Source of the DNA: JACJYE01 sp964432875
Lineage (GTDB): Bacteria; Bacteroidota; Bacteroidia; Chitinophagales; Saprospiraceae
Direction of reading: 5' to 3'
DNA length: 19,294 bases
NCBI GenBank assembly: GCA_964432875.1
Contig: CAYSPJ010000097.1
Location: forward strand, 1 to 19,294
Below, piece after piece: positions 16,524-19,294 of the stretch. The notes beneath the pieces were generated by a model that was not told the DNA's origin, ran no database searches, and worked only from the letters and a program-made list of their open reading frames with translations. The position numbers and the translations under genes were made by a program. The stretch's first letter is position 1; every line of letters starts with the position of its first letter.

Positions 16524-16556
16524 GTTGGCAAAACCGAACTTGTTTTGTTATCTTTG
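16524..16556 (+). promoter_or_regulatory. Promoter of tRNA-Arg
   Basis: GTTG at 16524-16527, a 21-bp spacer, then TATCTTTG at 16549-16556, an exact -7 box followed by C. It ends 16 bp before the mature tRNA start at 16573. The rest of the 141-bp gap after the permease gene shows nothing else. Confidence 0.6.
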
Positions 16557-16572
16557 CATCCGCTTATAAAAT

Positions 16573-16644
16573 GGCCCCGTAGTACAAGGGATAGTATGTG
16601 GGTTTCCGGAACCTAAGATCCAGGTTCGAATCCTGGCGGGGCCA
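16573..16644 (+). tRNA. tRNA-Arg (anticodon CCG)
   Basis: A complete cloverleaf of 72 nt. The acceptor GGCCCCG (16573-16579) pairs with CGGGGCC (16637-16643), with discriminator A at 16644. The D stem is 16582-16585 with 16594-16597. The anticodon stem 16599-16603 pairs with 16611-16615 around the loop TTCCGGA, giving anticodon CCG at 16606-16608. The T arm is CCAGG / CCTGG around TTCGAAT. CCA is not encoded. Its last 16 bases are repeated at 16922-16937. Confidence 0.95.
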
Positions 16645-16750
16645 CTGGTAAAGCCAGAGCTGATGCTCTGGCTTTTTTCGTTGTAAGCCCCGCCGGGATG
16701 AGAAGTCTATCCCGCTTTTTAGCGCAGTAGGTTTGCGCAGCAAACCGTCA
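16629..16750 (+). repeat. Tandem array copy A (contains tRNA 3' end and terminator)
   Basis: A 122-bp segment running from inside the tRNA T loop, through the terminator, to the edge of the N gap. It is identical to 16922-17043 except for one base (G at 16648, A at 16941). Its last 55 bp (16696-16750) are identical to 16851-16905. Confidence 0.95.
16651..16678 (+). terminator. Intrinsic terminator of tRNA-Arg
   Basis: A perfect 10-bp stem AAGCCAGAGC / GCTCTGGCTT (16651-16660 with 16665-16674) with loop TGAT, followed by T to 16678 (six T in all from 16673). It begins 7 nt after the tRNA. Confidence 0.92.
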
Positions 16751-16850
16751 NNNNNNNNNNNNNNNNNNNNNNNNNNNNNNNNNNNNNNNNNNNNNNNNNN
16801 NNNNNNNNNNNNNNNNNNNNNNNNNNNNNNNNNNNNNNNNNNNNNNNNNN
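16751..16850. other. Assembly gap of exactly 100 N
   Basis: One hundred undetermined bases lie within the tandem array; a round 100 usually marks a gap of unknown size. If the array keeps a period of 138 bp, one unit would leave 83 bp missing here, or 83 plus any multiple of 138. Confidence 0.97.
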
Positions 16851-16921
16851 GGATGAGAAGTCTATCCCGCTTTTTAGCGCAGTAGGTTTGCGCAGCAAAC
16901 CGTCACGGAGCTTAAGCGGGA
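16851..16921 (+). repeat. Tandem array copy B (partial) and its 16-bp linker
   Basis: 16851-16905 is identical to the last 55 bp of copies A and C. It is followed by a 16-bp linker (16906-16921) containing GCTTAAGC, after which copy C begins. The end-to-end distance between copies B and C is 138 bp, the inferred period. Confidence 0.93.
16865..16921. repeat. Nested inverted-repeat element within the array
   Basis: An outer inverted repeat TCCCGCTT (16865-16872) / AAGCGGGA (16914-16921) encloses a tight hairpin GGTTTGC-gca-GCAAACC (16885-16901). The ATCCCG at its left edge can instead pair with CGGGAT on the other side of the 9-base gagaagtct in full copies (16694-16714, 16987-17007), so two exclusive foldings exist. 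Confidence 0.8.
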
Positions 16922-16937
16922 AATCCTGGCGGGGCCA
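16922..16937 (+). pseudogene. tRNA-Arg 3'-end fragment
   Basis: Sixteen bases, AATCCTGGCGGGGCCA, identical to the end of the T loop, T-stem 3' strand, acceptor 3' strand and discriminator of the tRNA at 16573-16644. The 5' 56 bases are absent; the preceding sequence is the array linker. It cannot make a tRNA. Confidence 0.9.
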
Positions 16938-16943
16938 CTGATA

Positions 16944-16971
16944 AAGCCAGAGCTGATGCTCTGGCTTTTTT
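16944..16971 (+). terminator. Duplicated intrinsic terminator in copy C
   Basis: The same perfect 10-bp hairpin with loop TGAT and T tract as at 16651-16678. On the plus strand it acts as a second tRNA-side terminator; on the minus strand the T tract is short (TTTAT), so it may serve as a weak terminator for lysA. Confidence 0.75.
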
Positions 16972-17051
16972 CGTTGTAAGCCCCGCCGGGATGAGAAGTC
17001 TATCCCGCTTTTTAGCGCAGTAGGTTTGCGCAGCAAACCGTCAGCGGCACC

Positions 17052-18284
17052 TCAAAAATCCGCATCCACCTGATTGCGCAGCAAATCCTCCAGCGTTTCG
17101 CGCTGCCGGATGAGGTGGGGCTGGCCCTGGTAAATCAGCACCTCCGCCGGGCGGAAGCGCGAGTTGTAGTTGGAAGACATCGAGAAGCAGTAAGCGCCGG
17201 CATTGTGCATGCAAAGGATATCCCCCTCGTTGATCTCAGCGATGCGGCGGTTGACGCCGAAAGTATCCGTCTCGCAAATATAACCCACCACGGCATAAAA
17301 GCGGTGTTTGCCCATCGGCTTGGAGACATTGGTGATGTGGTGGTAGGAATTGTAGAACATCGGGCGGATGAGGTGGTTCAGCCCCGAGTCCACCCCGGCG
17401 AAGACCGTGGAGGTCGTATGCTTGACTACATTGACCTGCACGAAGAAATAGCCAGCTTCGCTCACCAAAAATTTGCCCGGCTCGAACATCAGGGTCAAAT
17501 CGCGGCCGTACTCGCGGCAGAAGTCGTTGAAGCGCTCGGTGAGTATTTCCCCCAGCTCCTCGATATTGGTCTCGATGTCGCCTTCTTTATAGGGCACCTT
17601 GAAGCCGCTGCCGAAGTCGATGTACTCCAGATCGGGGAATTCCTTGGCGATCTTGAGCAAGATTTCCGCCCCGAGCAGGAAGACATCCGGGTCGAGGATG
17701 TCCGAGCCCGTATGCATGTGGATGCCCTCCACTTTTAGCCCGGTGGCTTCGATGACGCGGTGTACCAAGGGCATGAGGTGGATGGAGATGCCGAATTTAG
17801 AGTCGATATGCCCCACCGAGGTCTTATTGTTGCCGCCCGCCATGATGTGCGGGTTGATGCGGATGCAGACCGGCACGTGGGGGTGCGACTGCCCGAACTG
17901 CTCCAGGATGGAGATATTGTCGATGTTGATGCGCACGCCCAGGCCTTCAGCCTCCTCCAATTCTTCGATGCCCACGCAGTTGGGGGTGTAGATGATGTCT
18001 TGTGGCGCGAAACCTGCCCGCAGCCCTATTTCCACCTCTTGCACCGAGACGGTGTCCAAGCCGGCCCCCAGCTTTTTGAACAGCTTCAGGATATTGATGT
18101 TGGACAAAGCTTTGCAGGCGTAGTTGATCTTTAGGTTTTTGACCTTAAAAGCCTTGGTCAGCCGCTGGTATTGCCGCTCGATGACGGCGCTGTCATAGAC
18201 ATATAGCGGGCAGCCGAACTGCTCTACCAATTCCAGCGGATCCACGCCGCCGCTGAGCAAAAAACGATCGTTCTGTAATTCCAT
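17052..18284 (-). CDS. lysA: Diaminopimelate decarboxylase
   Basis: A 410-residue PLP enzyme that decarboxylates meso-diaminopimelate to lysine, the last step of lysine synthesis. The N-terminal alanine-racemase-like barrel carries INYACKALSN with the PLP lysine at 58. Further motifs are GIHMHTGSDI (187-196), YIDFGSGFKVPY (glycine-rich phosphate-binding loop), MFEPGKFLV (267-274) and GYICETDTFG (334-343) with catalytic Cys337 from the partner subunit. HNAGAYCFSMSSNYNSRFRPAE is the usual C-terminal block. The length is normal. The ATG at 18282-18284 follows a canonical promoter with a leader of about 90 nt. It is divergent from the ECF sigma gene and convergent with tRNA-Arg across the repeat array. 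An ornithine/arginine decarboxylase of the same fold is less likely given the motifs. Confidence 0.94.
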   Translation of the reverse strand: MELQNDRFLLSGGVDPLELVEQFGCPLYVYDSAVIERQYQRLTKAFKVKNLKINYACKALSNINILKLFKKLGAGLDTVSVQEVEIGLRAGFAPQDIIYTPNCVGIEELEEAEGLGVRINIDNISILEQFGQSHPHVPVCIRINPHIMAGGNNKTSVGHIDSKFGISIHLMPLVHRVIEATGLKVEGIHMHTGSDILDPDVFLLGAEILLKIAKEFPDLEYIDFGSGFKVPYKEGDIETNIEELGEILTERFNDFCREYGRDLTLMFEPGKFLVSEAGYFFVQVNVVKHTTSTVFAGVDSGLNHLIRPMFYNSYHHITNVSKPMGKHRFYAVVGYICETDTFGVNRRIAEINEGDILCMHNAGAYCFSMSSNYNSRFRPAEVLIYQGQPHLIRQRETLEDLLRNQVDADF

Positions 18285-18380
18285 TTCTTCTATTCAGGCA
18301 GTTTGAGTTTGTGATTTAAGGGTGCGATGGTTTATGGTGTCGGGCTGAGGTTGTGGCAGCTCCCCCCTCAACAAAAAGCA

Positions 18381-18411
18381 CAAAGATAAAGCATTTCCCT
18401 TTCACACCAAA
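18381..18411 (-). promoter_or_regulatory. Canonical promoter of lysA
   Basis: On the minus strand TTTG (18408-18411), exactly 19 bp, then TATCTTTG (18381-18388): a full match to the Bacteroidota TTTG-N19-TAnnTTTG consensus. The predicted start near 18374 leaves a 90-nt leader in which I see no riboswitch. Confidence 0.75.
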
Positions 18412-18425
18412 AAGGCTTTACTTTG
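18394..18425 (+). promoter_or_regulatory. Candidate promoter of the ECF sigma gene, overlapping the lysA promoter
   Basis: TTTC (18394-18397), 20 bp, then TTACTTTG (18418-18425), one mismatch in each box. It ends 15 bp before the ATG at 18441, and its -33 region overlaps the lysA promoter on the other strand. An ECF-specific promoter recognised by its own product cannot be excluded. Confidence 0.45.
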
Positions 18426-18440
18426 CATCTATGTAAAAGT

Positions 18441-19034
18441 ATGCAAGTAATCAACCGTAAAAAACTGCCTGTGACGGAACAAGAGCTCGTAGAAGCTTGC
18501 AAGAAAGATGACCGGCATGCCCAGAAGCTGGTTTACGAGCGCTATTCTCCTGCGATGTTCGGGCTGTGCAAACGCTATGTGAAAACGGTTGAAGACGCGG
18601 AAGATGTGCTGGTGGAGGCTTTTTTCAAGGTCTTCACCAATATCAGCCAATACCAGGGCAGCGGCAGTTTTGAAGGCTGGATCCGCCGCATCGTCGTCAA
18701 CGAAGCGCTGATGTCGCTGCGGCGCGCCCACAATTTCCGGATGACGGTGGAAATCAGCGAGATCGCCCCGCCCGAGACCCCTGCTGGCATCGTCGGTGAA
18801 TTAGCAGCCCAGGAAATCCTCGGCCTGATCAACCAACTGCCCACGGGCTACCGCACGGTGTTCAACCTCTACGTGATGGAGGGCTACAAACACCGCGAGA
18901 TCGCTGAGATGCTGGACATCAGTATCAACACCTCAAAATCGCAGCTCATCCTGGCTAAAAAGCGCTTGCGCGAGCTGCTGGAAAAGGCGGGCTACGAAAG
19001 CCGCTACGCCGCCGATGACGGCAACACCTCGTAG
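18441..19034 (+). CDS. ECF-type RNA polymerase sigma factor
   Basis: A 197-residue sigma-70 family protein of group 4 size. Region 2 (about 24-95) includes YVKTVEDAEDVLVEAFFKVFTNI and the GSFEGWIRRIVVNEALMSLRR block that binds core and the -10 element. Region 4 (about 124-182) contains INQLPTGYRTVFNLYVMEG and the helix-turn-helix YKHREIAEMLDISINTSKSQLILAKKRLRELL. Regions 1 and 3 are absent, as expected. The frame is open to a TTG at 18423, but that codon sits in the candidate -7 box, so the ATG at 18441 is preferred. A gene beginning 82 bp downstream looks like the anti-sigma partner. The regulon cannot be inferred from the window. Confidence 0.93.
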   Translation: MQVINRKKLPVTEQELVEACKKDDRHAQKLVYERYSPAMFGLCKRYVKTVEDAEDVLVEAFFKVFTNISQYQGSGSFEGWIRRIVVNEALMSLRRAHNFRMTVEISEIAPPETPAGIVGELAAQEILGLINQLPTGYRTVFNLYVMEGYKHREIAEMLDISINTSKSQLILAKKRLRELLEKAGYESRYAADDGNTS

Positions 19035-19116
19035 GGGCATTGCCCCTAAACCCAGGCAACCCGCGTGGTCGCCCCCGAAGGAGATCAATCCCTAAACAAC
19101 GATAAAAATACACAAC

Positions 19117-19294
19117 ATGGCAAATCAGAAAGATATATTCCAGATGTTCAGAGATCAGCGCGACCGCTTGGACGAGGTGCCGCACCCGCGCGCTTGGCAT
19201 CGCCTGGAGCAACGCTTGGACGCGCAGCGGCAGCGCCGTCAGGCACCGCGCTACCGCCTGATCGGCTTGGCCGCCGGAGTGCTTTTTCTGGTGG
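19117..19294 (+). CDS. Probable anti-sigma or sigma-linked membrane protein (truncated by window end)
   Basis: The first 59 residues of a gene cut by the window edge. A basic, charged cytosolic segment (MANQKDIFQMFRDQRDRLDE then PRAWHRLEQRLDAQRQRR) leads into a membrane segment starting at about residue 47 (RLIGLAAGVLFLV). A W..LE.RLD motif before a single membrane helix, directly downstream of an ECF sigma gene, is a common arrangement in Bacteroidota for a membrane-bound regulator of the sigma factor. No zinc-binding HxxxCxxC motif is visible so far. The 82-bp spacer contains a short GGGGC-att-GCCCC hairpin right after the sigma stop. Confidence 0.6.
   Translation, partial: MANQKDIFQMFRDQRDRLDEVPHPRAWHRLEQRLDAQRQRRQAPRYRLIGLAAGVLFLV

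Larger units (their letters stand above)
16922..17043 (+). repeat. Tandem array copy C
   Basis: A 122-bp copy of 16629-16750 with one substitution. It ends 8 bp before the end of lysA (17052), so the lysA transcript enters it at once. After the common end (CCGTCA at 17043) the sequence diverges from the linker seen after copy B, marking the array boundary. Confidence 0.95.

Noticed and set aside
16719..17036. A minus-strand open frame across the N gap with a repeated KPTALKSGIDFSS peptide
   Set aside because: The peptide repeat only reflects the DNA tandem repeat, and the frame runs through undetermined bases.
16629..17043. CRISPR array as an explanation for the repeats
   Set aside because: Units are 138 bp, nearly identical along their whole length with no variable spacers, and no cas genes are visible.
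18423..18440. Upstream TTG start for the sigma factor
   Set aside because: The codon lies in the candidate -7 box, and the ATG at 18441 gives a normal ECF N-terminus.
19034..19046. GGGGC-att-GCCCC hairpin after the sigma gene
   Set aside because: A short stem without a T tract, and the downstream gene probably shares the transcript; not called as a terminator.

Overview
The window looks like a chromosomal segment of a Bacteroidota bacterium. The evidence is a TonB-dependent receptor with an N-terminal carboxypeptidase-regulatory-like domain, lipoproteins with an acidic stretch after the lipobox cysteine, an ECF sigma factor followed by a short membrane-anchored partner, weak Shine-Dalgarno signals, and recurrent promoter elements of the Bacteroidota type (TTTG, about 19-21 bp, TAnnTTTG). 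The moderately high GC content and a caspase protein with a death-like adaptor region would fit Saprospirales (Lewinella or Phaeodactylibacter-like). That placement is inference.

Layout, left to right. 8-820 is a membrane-anchored SAM methyltransferase (+), convergent with a small lipoprotein (862-1464, -). A two-gene minus-strand operon follows: TonB-dependent receptor (5889-3064), then a beta-helix-like surface lipoprotein (3028-1610), closed by a strong intrinsic terminator at 1551-1590. Next, also on the minus strand, are an FkbM methyltransferase and a GT2 glycosyltransferase, joined by a 7-bp tandem repeat and a G8 tract. A gpsA - yfhO-like - GT4 operon (12439-7765, -) follows. This stretch is probably a cell-surface glycan or envelope region.

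From 12562 the strand flips. An exported alpha/beta hydrolase, a caspase-family protease with a C-terminal helical effector-associated-like region and coiled coil, and an orphan MacB/FtsX-type permease run on the plus strand. Each has its own candidate promoter. The caspase protein is the best candidate for part of an immunity or cell-death system.

16573-17043 holds tRNA-Arg(CCG) with a perfect intrinsic terminator. It is followed by a tandem array of about 138-bp units, each containing the last 16 nt of the tRNA, the terminator and a nested inverted repeat. The array is interrupted by a 100-N assembly gap and is the most unusual structure in the window. lysA (18284-17052, -) ends 8 bp from it. 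lysA and an ECF sigma gene (18441-19034, +) diverge from overlapping promoters, and the sigma gene is followed by a truncated probable anti-sigma gene running off the window end.

Promoter -7 boxes move several start codons inward from the longest possible reading frame: the 862-1464 lipoprotein, gpsA, the caspase gene and the sigma gene. All functional calls come from reading motifs by eye; no database search was run.
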